DNA of 32,648 bases from positions 1-32,648 of the IMG/VR virus record IMGVR_UViG_3300046000_000794; one strand, written 5' to 3'. The stretch comes from a virus. A model generated the notes under the pieces. The model was not told the origin of the DNA and ran no database searches. It saw only the letters and a list, made by a program, of their open reading frames with translations. The translations under genes and the position numbers were made by a program. This document shows positions 21,961-29,741 of the stretch, piece by piece (the first letter of the stretch is position 1; each line of letters begins with the position of its first letter).

Positions 21961-22932
21961 ATGTTCGGAATTGCAAGCTTCGCCCAGACCTCATTTGCCT
22001 CACTGGCAGGGGCAAGCTTTTCCGAATCCGTGACGGAGGCCGTGTCTGCTGCCGACGCTAGTACTCAGTTGTCTGCGTTCCTTCAGTCCATCAGCGAGGC
22101 CATTACCGAGAGCGAGATTGAGATCACCGGAGCTGGGCTGTTCTTTGGCACCATCAACGAGAACCTGAACTCCAACGACGCCAGCACGCAGCTATCGGCC
22201 TACCTTCAGTCGATTAGCGAGAACTCTAATTTAAACGATACCCCCGTCATCGCAGCCCAGTTTGCCCAGTCGGTTACAGAGAACGTGGACATGGCGGACA
22301 TCTTGGTGCCATTTTTTGCTGCACTGCAAACCCGGCAAGAGGACATCATTGAGGTGGCCGACGCCAGCGCCCAGCAGTCCACTTTCGGCCAGTCCATCAC
22401 CGAGAACGCCAACCTGAACGACACCCCGGCTATCACAGCGCAGTTTGCCCAGTCTGTATCTGAGGGTTCTACGCTGGGCGACATTAACGCCATTGCCGCG
22501 CAGTTCGCCGCTTCTGTCGCGGAAAACACGACGGTTGCTGATGTCAGCACGATTGTCAACGCATTCTTCCTTGCAATCACGGAGAACTTCTCTCCCGCTG
22601 ACGCCCCGACGGCAATTCTGGTCTTCACGGTCTCCGTCTTTGAGAATTTAAACAGCGCCTCCATTCAAACGGTTGCGGCTGGGTTCAATGTGGCAGTGGC
22701 CGAAAACTCGGTCTTGGCCGACAGCTTTGGCGTGGGCGGCTGGATCAAGATCATCAGCACCCAGAACCCTGACTGGGTCAACATCACCGATACACAGACT
22801 CCCGGCTGGGCGGTCCTCAGCAACACGCAGGGTACCGGGTGGACAACCATCGCCACCAGTCAGACCCCCGGCTGGTCCGGCATAGATGACAGCCAGACCC
22901 CCGGGTGGCAAAATATCAATAATTCCCAATAA
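21961..22932 (+). CDS. Two-scale repeat protein (20-residue and 11-residue repeats)
   Basis: This 323-residue protein is almost wholly repetitive. Residues ~21-260 consist of about twelve 19-22-residue repeats of the type QSITENANLNDTPAITAQFA (conserved S-[IV]-[ST]-E-[NA] then N/A-D). Residues 261-323 are six 11-residue repeats beginning at Trp261, 272, 283, 294, 305 and 316 (WVNITDTQTPG type, ending WQNINNSQ). Regular spacing suggests a solenoid or beta-helix stalk capped by a Trp/Gln-rich tip. It is acidic, has no Cys, and lies among fibre genes, so a structural or adhesive role is likely. I do not recognise an assigned family. Confidence 0.75.
   Translation: MFGIASFAQTSFASLAGASFSESVTEAVSAADASTQLSAFLQSISEAITESEIEITGAGLFFGTINENLNSNDASTQLSAYLQSISENSNLNDTPVIAAQFAQSVTENVDMADILVPFFAALQTRQEDIIEVADASAQQSTFGQSITENANLNDTPAITAQFAQSVSEGSTLGDINAIAAQFAASVAENTTVADVSTIVNAFFLAITENFSPADAPTAILVFTVSVFENLNSASIQTVAAGFNVAVAENSVLADSFGVGGWIKIISTQNPDWVNITDTQTPGWAVLSNTQGTGWTTIATSQTPGWSGIDDSQTPGWQNINNSQ
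22021..22740 (+). repeat. About twelve degenerate 60-bp coding repeats
   Basis: Protein-level period is about 20 residues (60 bases). Recurring phrases are QSISEN, QSVTEN, QSITEN, ASVAEN and LAITEN followed by L-N-D or V/M-A-D. DNA copies have diverged, so the array is old compared with the exact 38-bp fibre repeats. Confidence 0.8.
22741..22929 (+). repeat. Six 33-bp coding repeats with regular tryptophans
   Basis: Each unit encodes W-x2-I/L-x2-[TS]-Q-x-P-G/D over 11 residues, with the last unit truncated at the stop. The Trp spacing is exactly 11 across the whole segment, and T/S-Q at positions 7-8 is invariant. Confidence 0.9.
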
Positions 22933-22941
22933 GGAACATCA

Positions 22942-23760
22942 ATGAGCACCTATTCCCCCAGCCTGCGGATCGAACTGATCACGACGGGCGATCAAGCCGG
23001 TACGTGGGGTAACACGACCAACATAAACCTTGGGACGCTGCTGGAGTCGGGTATCTGCGGTTACACCTCCGTTTCGGTGATCTCGGCAAACCAAGCTTTC
23101 ACCGCCCTGAACGGCGCGGCGGATGAAGCACGCCAACAAACCATCGCCCTGACAACTACTACCAGCGCTAACTTTGCGGTCTACGCTCCGCCGGTTGAAA
23201 AGACGTACATCATCTATAACGCCAGCGCCTACGTTGCCACACTTTACAACTCCACGGTGATTGGTAACACGACGGCTGCTGGTGCTGGGGTAGCCATTCC
23301 TGCGGGCAAGACTATGACGGTCTGGTCTGAGGGCACCAACTTTGCCTTTCAAAATACCTTGTTGGTAGGCAACGTGGTTGGCGATGTGGTTGGCAACTTA
23401 ACTGGCAACGTGACCGGCAACGTGACTGGCACAGCAACCAATGCCACCAACGCCACCAACATCAACATTAGCGCGACGACAAGTTCGGACACTACGACTT
23501 CGCTGGTGCTGGTGGGTGCGCAAGCTACGGGCAACCAACTACCGTTTATTGATAGCGGTTTGGCATATAACGCCAACACAAACACTTTGAGCACGGACAA
23601 TGTGGCGATTGGCGCTGGGACTATAACCACCACTAACTGGACTATTACAGAATCCGCCGGAAAACTTGTGTTTAGCTACAGCGGTGTAGCCAAGTTCTCG
23701 ATTGATTCTTCGGGCAACACAATTGCTACCAGCAACGTCACCGCCTACGGAACGCCGTAA
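22942..23760 (+). CDS. Tail/fibre structural protein
   Basis: This 272-residue protein has an AAGGA site. The N-terminus (MSTYSPSLRIELITTGDQAG, TWGNTTNINLGTLLESG) with NGAADEARQQTIALTT is a familiar virion-protein signature in aquatic phages. The centre has a shaft-like run, VVGNLTGNVTGNVTGTATNA, and the C-terminus (WTITESAGKLVFSYSGVAKF) is a fibre-end beta motif. It probably forms a trimeric fibre with a virion-bound base. Receptor specificity is unknown. Confidence 0.75.
   Translation: MSTYSPSLRIELITTGDQAGTWGNTTNINLGTLLESGICGYTSVSVISANQAFTALNGAADEARQQTIALTTTTSANFAVYAPPVEKTYIIYNASAYVATLYNSTVIGNTTAAGAGVAIPAGKTMTVWSEGTNFAFQNTLLVGNVVGDVVGNLTGNVTGNVTGTATNATNATNINISATTSSDTTTSLVLVGAQATGNQLPFIDSGLAYNANTNTLSTDNVAIGAGTITTTNWTITESAGKLVFSYSGVAKFSIDSSGNTIATSNVTAYGTP
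23392..23427 (+). repeat. Three tandem 12-bp repeats (GNVT codons)
   Basis: GGCAACTTAACT, GGCAACGTGACC and GGCAACGTGACT are consecutive, encoding GNLT-GNVT-GNVT in a fibre shaft. In-frame 12-base units allow shaft length to change by slippage. Confidence 0.85.
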
Positions 23761-23769
23761 GGAGCCACA

Positions 23770-24669
23770 ATGACTTTGCCTACTTCCGGCCCAATTTCAA
23801 TTAGCGCTATAAATGCACAGTTTGGCCTTGGCAACAACCTGAACGCCTACAAAGGCGTTTTGTGGTGGACAGATGCAAATGCATCCGGCTCGTTCTCAAC
23901 CGGCGCTATTTCCATGCAGGAGTTCTACGGAAAACGCAACCGTCCTCCTTACTTGGAGTCAAGCATTCTTGTGGTGGGTGGAGGTGGCAGCGCGGGTAAT
24001 AACGTGGGTGGTGCTGGTGGTGGTGGTGGAGTATCTATTGGTACTGCCAGCGTAGTTGGAGGTTATTCCATTACAGTTGGAGCAGGTGCCGCAACGGTAG
24101 CCTATAACAACAATGGCCTTACAGGTGGAACAAGTTCTATATCTGGAACTAGCGTTAGTTTGTCCGCTTCCGGAGGCATGGGGGGGACTTGGTATCTGGC
24201 TGGCGCAGACGGTGGTAATTCTGGTTCTGGAAATACTGGGGGCCCATTTTCGGGGTCGAACGGCTCTGGCGATTGGTTTTCTGGGGCTGGCGGCGGCGCT
24301 GCTCAAGCGGGCCAAGGTAATGGAAGTACGGGCGGTCGAGGCTATTTGTGGTCAATTAACTCGACGTATTACGGTGGCGGCGGTGGTGGGGGTAATTCCT
24401 CTAGTGGACCTAGTTCTGGTGGACTAGGCGGAGGGGGCCAAGGTGGGCGTCGTTTTGAAGCTCCGTATGCAACAAACGGTGTAAATGGGCTAGGTGGCGG
24501 TGCTGGCGGTAACTCTACCAACGGTGGTACAAATAGTGGCGGTTCTGGCGTGGTCATCGTCAGTTATCCCGGTACAACTATCTGGGGTACTGGCGGCACA
24601 ATCACCACCTCTGGAGGCCGCGTGTATCACACGTTTACTTCAAGCGGAACTTTTACTTATACGGCTTAA
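23770..24669 (+). CDS. Glycine-rich adhesin-like tail protein
   Basis: This 299-residue protein has an AAGGAG site. Residues 1-56 (MTLPTSGPISISAINAQFG, GAISMQEFYGKRN) are a conserved attachment domain I recall from phage tail proteins. About residues 66-265 are strongly glycine-rich with runs such as VGGGGSAGNNVGGAGGGGG, resembling a polyglycine-rich phage tip. The C-terminus (WGTGGTITTSGGRVYHTFT, SSGTFTYTA) is a compact beta ending. Such proteins often carry receptor specificity in loops between glycine blocks. That function is inferred. Confidence 0.75.
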   Translation: MTLPTSGPISISAINAQFGLGNNLNAYKGVLWWTDANASGSFSTGAISMQEFYGKRNRPPYLESSILVVGGGGSAGNNVGGAGGGGGVSIGTASVVGGYSITVGAGAATVAYNNNGLTGGTSSISGTSVSLSASGGMGGTWYLAGADGGNSGSGNTGGPFSGSNGSGDWFSGAGGGAAQAGQGNGSTGGRGYLWSINSTYYGGGGGGGNSSSGPSSGGLGGGGQGGRRFEAPYATNGVNGLGGGAGGNSTNGGTNSGGSGVVIVSYPGTTIWGTGGTITTSGGRVYHTFTSSGTFTYTA

Positions 24670-24674
24670 AATGT

Positions 24675-25136
24675 ATGGACCCCATAACCGCATTTGCTGC
24701 TGCACAAGCTGCGGTGCTTGGCATTCAAAAGGCTATCAAGCTAGGCAAGGACATTAACGGCCTTGTTGGTGAGTTTGGTAAGTTTTTTGATGCGCGTGAT
24801 GCAGTTCAAAAGGCTGCTAACGATGCGGGCAAATCCGGAAAATCAGATACCGGAAGGGCTATGGAAATAGTCATGCAGGCCAACCAACTGCGCGAATCTG
24901 AAGAAGAATTAAAGCATCAGTTGGTCTACGGCGGCTACCCAGAAATCTGGGAGATGATGCTCAAAGAGCGCATGAAGATTAAACAAGCCCGAGAGCGGGC
25001 TGAGCGGGTTGCAGAAATTGAACGCAAGAAGGTGTCCGCCCAAAGGCTTCTAATGGCACAGGTTGTTGGCGGTGCTATTTGTATCGTTACTATTGGTATT
25101 GTCGTGATATTCATCATTAAACAGGCAGTTTCGTGA
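24675..25136 (+). CDS. Lysis-region coiled-coil protein with C-terminal membrane anchor
   Basis: This 153-residue protein has an N-terminal helical region (MDPITAFAAAQAAVLGIQKA), a charged coiled coil at about 92-122 (MLKERMKIKQARERAERVAE) and one C-terminal membrane helix at about 128-149 (VVGGAICIVTIGIVVIFII). It opens a cassette leading to holin and endolysin. A tail-anchored topology with a cytoplasmic coiled coil is likely. It could regulate the holin or anchor a complex, but no lysis family is recognised. Its stop overlaps the next GTG start. Confidence 0.68.
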   Translation: MDPITAFAAAQAAVLGIQKAIKLGKDINGLVGEFGKFFDARDAVQKAANDAGKSGKSDTGRAMEIVMQANQLRESEEELKHQLVYGGYPEIWEMMLKERMKIKQARERAERVAEIERKKVSAQRLLMAQVVGGAICIVTIGIVVIFIIKQAVS

Positions 25137-25750
25137 GCGAGGAGAAGGTTAACCCTAACAGCCTGATCGAGAAAATTCTCGGTTACGTTGACTCTCCGTT
25201 CAAGTTGTTTGCCATTTTGTTGATGGCGATCTTCACGTTTGCAGGATATTTTGTCTGGCAGAACCAAGCCTTTCTGATTGGTGCATACAAAGAGCAGAAA
25301 AAGCTACCTACGATTGCTGAAGACCGGGTTGAAGACGTAGCTGCGCATTTATTTAAAAACACAGACGCTACGGTTGTAGCTATATTCAAGGTCAACCCAA
25401 TGTTTGGCACCCGAGTCCTGTACCGGGCCTACACCAAGGAAGGCAGAGACAAGACGCACGAGGGGCTGGATGTGGGTTTGTTTACTCCCAACGCAGCTAA
25501 TAACCGGGATGTGGTGGCGTTGATGGCAAGCGAAATACCCTGCGGTGCGTACAAAACCGCTCAGTCTGAAATTGGATTGTGGTATATCCAGAAGGGCGTC
25601 ACGTATGGATGCCGGATTAGTGTGCCCCCAGAGCAGGGCAAATTTATTGGTCAGATCACGGTAGGTTGGAAAGAAGAACCACCGGATGTAGATTCGTACC
25701 GGGTTCTCTTGCAAATCGCAGCAACTATGTTATCAAGGAGCAAGCAGTAA
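25133..25750 (+). CDS. Membrane-anchored GAF-like protein in lysis cassette
   Basis: GTG at 25133 overlaps the previous stop (GTGA). The 205-residue product has one membrane helix at about 24-42 (KLFAILLMAIFTFAGYFVW) and a soluble C-terminal domain. That domain has alternating strands and helices (DRVEDVAAHLFKNTDATVVA, RVLYRAYTKEGRD, GCRISVPPEQGKFIGQITVG) loosely resembling a GAF/PAS sensor fold. Cys137 and Cys160 could form a disulfide if the domain is periplasmic. Position before the holin suggests a lysis regulator or antiholin-like role, which is speculation. The charge pattern does not settle topology. Confidence 0.6.
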   Translation: MSEEKVNPNSLIEKILGYVDSPFKLFAILLMAIFTFAGYFVWQNQAFLIGAYKEQKKLPTIAEDRVEDVAAHLFKNTDATVVAIFKVNPMFGTRVLYRAYTKEGRDKTHEGLDVGLFTPNAANNRDVVALMASEIPCGAYKTAQSEIGLWYIQKGVTYGCRISVPPEQGKFIGQITVGWKEEPPDVDSYRVLLQIAATMLSRSKQ

Positions 25751-26250
25751 TGGACTGGCTAAAACAACTCGCACCTACTATCGCCTCGGCGCTTGGCGGA
25801 CCGTTGGCAGGGATGGCAGTCTCGGCTATATCAAAAGCTGTTGGCGTCGAACCCGATCAAGTGCAGGACATGATCTCCAGCAACAAAATGACGCCTGAGC
25901 AAGTTGCCGGGGTGAAGCTGGCGGAGCTTGAACTGCAAAAACAAGCGCAAGAGCTTGGATTAAATTTTGCCAAGCTGGAAGTGGAAGACCGTAAAAGCGC
26001 TCGTGAGATGCAGGCTACGACCCGCTCCATCGTGCCCCCCGTGCTGGCTGCAATTGTCACCTTTGGGTTCTTCGGCATCCTTGGCGGGATGCTGTTTGGC
26101 AAAGTCAGTACCGCCGATAACACAGTCCTGACCATGATGCTGGGCTCCCTCGGTACCGCATGGACGGGCATTATCGCTTATTACTTTGGTTCTAGCGCTG
26201 GTTCGCAAGCCAAGACCGATCTTCTTTCTAAAGCACCTGCAATTAAATGA
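25750..26250 (+). CDS. Holin, GTA/3-TM type
   Basis: The start at 25750 overlaps the previous stop (TAATG); a longer in-frame reading would lie inside the upstream gene. The 166-residue product reads MDWLKQLAPTIASALGGPLA, has an amphipathic N-terminal region, a charged helix (LAELELQKQAQELGL) and two clear membrane helices at about 94-117 and 125-147. This matches the holin family with three predicted membrane segments known from gene transfer agents and many phages. It would form the inner-membrane lesion releasing the endolysin encoded directly downstream. Overlap with the endolysin gene (ATGATGA) implies coupled translation. Confidence 0.85.
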   Translation: MDWLKQLAPTIASALGGPLAGMAVSAISKAVGVEPDQVQDMISSNKMTPEQVAGVKLAELELQKQAQELGLNFAKLEVEDRKSAREMQATTRSIVPPVLAAIVTFGFFGILGGMLFGKVSTADNTVLTMMLGSLGTAWTGIIAYYFGSSAGSQAKTDLLSKAPAIK

Positions 26251-26849
26251 TGAGCCTCGCTAACACTCTTGCCAAACTTAAAATCAACCTTGACTGGGTT
26301 GAGCCACTAGAAGAGGTTTTCCGGCGTTACGAGATCAACACCCCGGCGCGGCAGGCTGCGTTTATCGGGCAGTGCGCCCATGAGTCAGGTAACTTCACCA
26401 GACTAGAAGAGGGTTTAAATTACTCCGCAGAAGGGCTTATGAAGACTTGGCCGAGTAGGTTCCCGACGATGGAGATTGCCAAACAGTATGCCCGCAACCC
26501 GGAGAAGATTGCCAACAAGGTCTACGGCGGGCGCATGGGTAACGGCACCGAAGAGACTGGGGATGGCTGGCTGTATCACGGGCGCGGGCTGATCCAACTG
26601 ACCGGTAAAGACAACTACATGCTGGCGTCGGACTCGCTGCGGGAGGATTTCATCCACTCGCCTGATCTGATCCTAGCTCCGCGCTGGGCTGCAATGACGG
26701 CGGGCTGGTACTGGAATAAGCGCAACCTGAACAAGGAAGCTGATGCCAAAGACTTCATTGGGATGACAAAGAAGATTAACGGTGGGACAATCGGGCTAGA
26801 CGACCGGATTGCGCACATTCAGCACGCGCAAGAGGCGATGACCGCATAA
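26247..26849 (+). CDS. Endolysin, glycoside hydrolase family 19
   Basis: This 200-residue protein shows the GH19 (chitinase/muramidase-like) pattern: AFIGQCAHESGNFTRLEEGL with likely catalytic Glu46 and a second acid at Glu55, LNYSAEGLMKTWPSRF, YGGRMGNG, and DGWLYHGRGLIQLTGKDNY. It would cleave peptidoglycan glycan strands. There is no signal peptide or SAR segment, so it depends on the adjacent holin for access to the wall. Length is typical for single-domain phage GH19 endolysins. No separate wall-binding domain is present, consistent with a Gram-negative host. Confidence 0.93.
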   Translation: MMSLANTLAKLKINLDWVEPLEEVFRRYEINTPARQAAFIGQCAHESGNFTRLEEGLNYSAEGLMKTWPSRFPTMEIAKQYARNPEKIANKVYGGRMGNGTEETGDGWLYHGRGLIQLTGKDNYMLASDSLREDFIHSPDLILAPRWAAMTAGWYWNKRNLNKEADAKDFIGMTKKINGGTIGLDDRIAHIQHAQEAMTA

Positions 26850-26857
26850 GGTAAATC

Positions 26858-29020
26858 ATGCCGTTGCAAAAACTACTTTTCAAACCGGGGGTCAACCGTG
26901 AATCAACCACGCTTGCCAACGAGGGCACTTGGTTTGAGATGGACAAGGTGCGCTTTCGTTCTGGCTACCCCGAGAAGCTGGGTGGTTGGGTAGCGGATAC
27001 CGGCGGGTATTACAACAACGGCACATCTCTGGCTCCTACGACCGGGTCTTTTTGGGGCACCTGCCGTGCGCTTTGGAACTGGGTGACGCTCTCTAGCTAC
27101 AACCTGATGGGTCTTGGCACCCACTTGAAGTATTACATTCAGCAGTCTTCCGGGGGTAACTTCTACGACGTTACTCCAATCCGCGACACCAACGTGATTG
27201 CGGCCAACGCCTTCACAACCACCAATGCTTCAACAACGGTCATCATCAACGACCCCGGCTACGGCGCGGGCAACGGCGACTTTGTCACCATCTCAGGAGT
27301 GGCGGGTGCTGTAAACGGCATTCCGGCTTCTGCGCTGAACAAAGAATTCCGCGTCACGTATATTGACTCCTCCACCTATAGCATCGTAGTTGCTTCTCCG
27401 GCAACATCGTCGGGCACTACAGGCGCGGCCACATTTGCGTATCAGATTTCTATCGGCCAAGAGATTTTTACCACCCTCACAGGCTGGGGCGCTGGTGGCT
27501 TTGGCGGCACGATAACGGTTGCAGCAACGACAACCCTGAACGGGGCGCTCAATGACAGCGCAACCACAATTACTGTCGTATCCACTACAGGGTTTACTGC
27601 CACGGGCGCTATTGGAATTGGCGGCGAGTACATCACTTACTCAGGTTTAACAGCTACTACATTTACAGGCTGCACCCGAGGCGTAGGTAGTACCGCCGTG
27701 GCTCATAACTCTGGGGATGTCGTCAATCAGTACAGCAATGCCACAGGCTGGGGCGTGTCTGCAACTTCTGGTGTGGCTGTGCAGCTTCGGCTTTGGAGTC
27801 AGACCAACTACGGCCAAGACCTCGTCATTAACCCACGAGGCGGTGCTTTGTATCTGTGGAAGGTAAATGCCAGCCCCAACACATATGACCGGGCTGTTTT
27901 GCTCTCCCCGTCAAGCGCCGCCCCGTACACCACAGACTCAAGCTGCCCCACGATTTCTAACGCAGTAACGGTATCAGACTCGTCGCGGTTTGTCATTTCG
28001 TTTGGTTGCAACGACTACGGCTCCGCTACTCTTGACCCCCTGCTGATCCGTTGGTCTGACCAAGAAGACTACGCTACATGGGCACCGGCAGCTACGAATC
28101 AGGCGGGCAGCTACCGCTTGTCTACCGGCTCCAGTATCGTTGCCCACCAACAGACCCGGCAGGAGATTCTTGTCTGGACGGACGCAGCGCTGTATTCCAT
28201 GCAGTACCTTGGCGCTCCGTATGTGTGGGGCTTTCAGATTTTGGGCAGTAACAACTCAATTGCTGGCCCCAACGCCGTCGCCACCGCAGCCAACATCACG
28301 TACTGGATGGGGCTGGATAAGTTCTACATGTACTCGGGCCGCGTGGAAACCCTGTACTGCCCGCTGCGTCAGTACATCTTCGGGGACATCAACCTCTTGC
28401 AGCAGTATCAGTTCTTTGCCAGCACCAACGAGGCATACAACGAAATCTGGTGGTTCTACTGCTCGGCAAACTCCAACCAGATCGACCGCTACGTCATCTA
28501 TAACCATTTGGAGAAGATTTGGAGCTACGGTAACTTGGCCCGTACAGCATGGTTGGACAGCCCTCTACGGGATTACCCGGCAGCAACCGGCTATGGCAAC
28601 CAACTGATCTACCATGAAAACGGTGTGGATGACGGCACCACCAACCCGCCCAGTGCCATTAGTGCGTTCTGCCAGTCTGCCGACTTTGACATTGGGGACG
28701 GGCATAACTACGGCTTTGTTTGGCGGATCATTCCTGACCTGACTTTTGACGGCTCGTATGTTAACAACCCAGCGGCGACATTTACCGTTCGGCCCCGTCA
28801 GAACCCCGGTGCCAATTACGGCACGGCGGATACGCCAACAGTGACCAGCACGCAGAACTACCAAGGCCAGCGTAACTACGTGGTGCAGCAGTTTACCCAG
28901 ATCGTTTACACGCGCATCCGTGGCAGGCAGATGGCATTCAAAATTAGCTCTGAAGGCTTGGGCGTGAACTGGCAGCTTGGTGCACCCCGGATTGACATCC
29001 GCCCGGACGGCCGGAGATAA
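26858..29020 (+). CDS. Large neck/stopper protein, P22 gp10-like (probable)
   Basis: This 720-residue protein begins MPLQKLLFKPGVNRESTTLA and FEMDKVRFRSGYPEKLGGW, a pattern I recall from packaged-DNA stabilisation proteins of gp10 type in short-tailed phages. Repeated blade-like segments follow (LWSQTNYGQDLVINPRGGAL, QEILVWTDAALYSMQYLG, YWMGLDKFYMYSGRVETLYC), suggesting a beta-propeller. Two inserts lie near the N-terminus: residues 115-195 (NG...F-R-V-T-Y-I-D type) and 226-292 (GGEYITYSG, GCTRGVGST). The second closely resembles an insert in the 12726 neck protein. It would close the tail channel after packaging. An AAGG site precedes the start. Confidence 0.72.
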   Translation: MPLQKLLFKPGVNRESTTLANEGTWFEMDKVRFRSGYPEKLGGWVADTGGYYNNGTSLAPTTGSFWGTCRALWNWVTLSSYNLMGLGTHLKYYIQQSSGGNFYDVTPIRDTNVIAANAFTTTNASTTVIINDPGYGAGNGDFVTISGVAGAVNGIPASALNKEFRVTYIDSSTYSIVVASPATSSGTTGAATFAYQISIGQEIFTTLTGWGAGGFGGTITVAATTTLNGALNDSATTITVVSTTGFTATGAIGIGGEYITYSGLTATTFTGCTRGVGSTAVAHNSGDVVNQYSNATGWGVSATSGVAVQLRLWSQTNYGQDLVINPRGGALYLWKVNASPNTYDRAVLLSPSSAAPYTTDSSCPTISNAVTVSDSSRFVISFGCNDYGSATLDPLLIRWSDQEDYATWAPAATNQAGSYRLSTGSSIVAHQQTRQEILVWTDAALYSMQYLGAPYVWGFQILGSNNSIAGPNAVATAANITYWMGLDKFYMYSGRVETLYCPLRQYIFGDINLLQQYQFFASTNEAYNEIWWFYCSANSNQIDRYVIYNHLEKIWSYGNLARTAWLDSPLRDYPAATGYGNQLIYHENGVDDGTTNPPSAISAFCQSADFDIGDGHNYGFVWRIIPDLTFDGSYVNNPAATFTVRPRQNPGANYGTADTPTVTSTQNYQGQRNYVVQQFTQIVYTRIRGRQMAFKISSEGLGVNWQLGAPRIDIRPDGRR

Positions 29021-29035
29021 CCTAAAGTATTACAA

Positions 29036-29707
29036 ATGACTTTGATCGTTACCTCAGAGTTTGAACTTAACCGGGTCGTTGCGCCTCGCCTGCCTACGGC
29101 TCCGGCAGTATATGAGGCTCGGTATCAAGATCAGTTTGCCGACGTTCTGCGCCTGTACTTCAACCGCCTCGACAACATTCTGGGGCAGCTAGAGACCAAG
29201 ACTACTACTGCAACTTTAGTAGCACCTTATGGCGCGTTTTCCAGCGATCAAGACCAGACCGCCACGGCAAACACAGCCACGTTGATGACGTTAAACACCA
29301 CGGACTTCTCAAATGAAGTATCGATTAGTTCTTCCAAAATCAGAGTTGTAAACGCTGGGATATATAACCTACAGTTCAGCGCACAAGTGCAGTCACTGGA
29401 CAATGCCCCGCAAGATATATTTATTTGGTTGAGGCAAGGTAGCGGCAGCGGGGCATCTGTGGATATAACAGGGTCTACCGGGAAAATTGGGTTACCTGCC
29501 AGAAAAGACCCCGCAGACCCATTCCACAGCATTATTGGTTGGAACTATTTTTTAAATATGGCGGCAGATGACTACGTTGAAATCTACTGGTCAACCACTA
29601 GCGCCGATATTTCCATTCAACACTACGCCGCTTCCGGCACGCCAACCAAGCCGTCTACCCAGTCTGTGGTAGCTACGCTTTCATTTGTCTCAGCGCTGCC
29701 GCCGTGA
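29036..29707 (+). CDS. Structural protein with C1q-like beta-sandwich
   Basis: This 223-residue protein starts MTLIVTSEFELNRVVAP and has a helical QFADVLRLYFNRLDNILG at about 40-57, which may trimerise. A beta domain follows (YGAFSSDQDQTATANTATL, VVNAGIYNLQFSAQVQ, DIFIWLRQGSGSG, MAADDYVEIYWST) resembling the C1q/TNF-like jelly roll found in phage fibres and head fibres. It follows the stopper gene and precedes ejection-type genes. It is probably a trimeric surface protein. The start has no strong ribosome site. Confidence 0.7.
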   Translation: MTLIVTSEFELNRVVAPRLPTAPAVYEARYQDQFADVLRLYFNRLDNILGQLETKTTTATLVAPYGAFSSDQDQTATANTATLMTLNTTDFSNEVSISSSKIRVVNAGIYNLQFSAQVQSLDNAPQDIFIWLRQGSGSGASVDITGSTGKIGLPARKDPADPFHSIIGWNYFLNMAADDYVEIYWSTTSADISIQHYAASGTPTKPSTQSVVATLSFVSALPP

Positions 29708-29741
29708 TACCATCAACTACCCCTTTTTTCGTGAGGCCCCA

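Noticed and set aside
29717-29730. T-rich run CCCCTTTTTTC as a terminator
   Set aside because: No stable hairpin precedes it, and it lies directly before a well-supported start.
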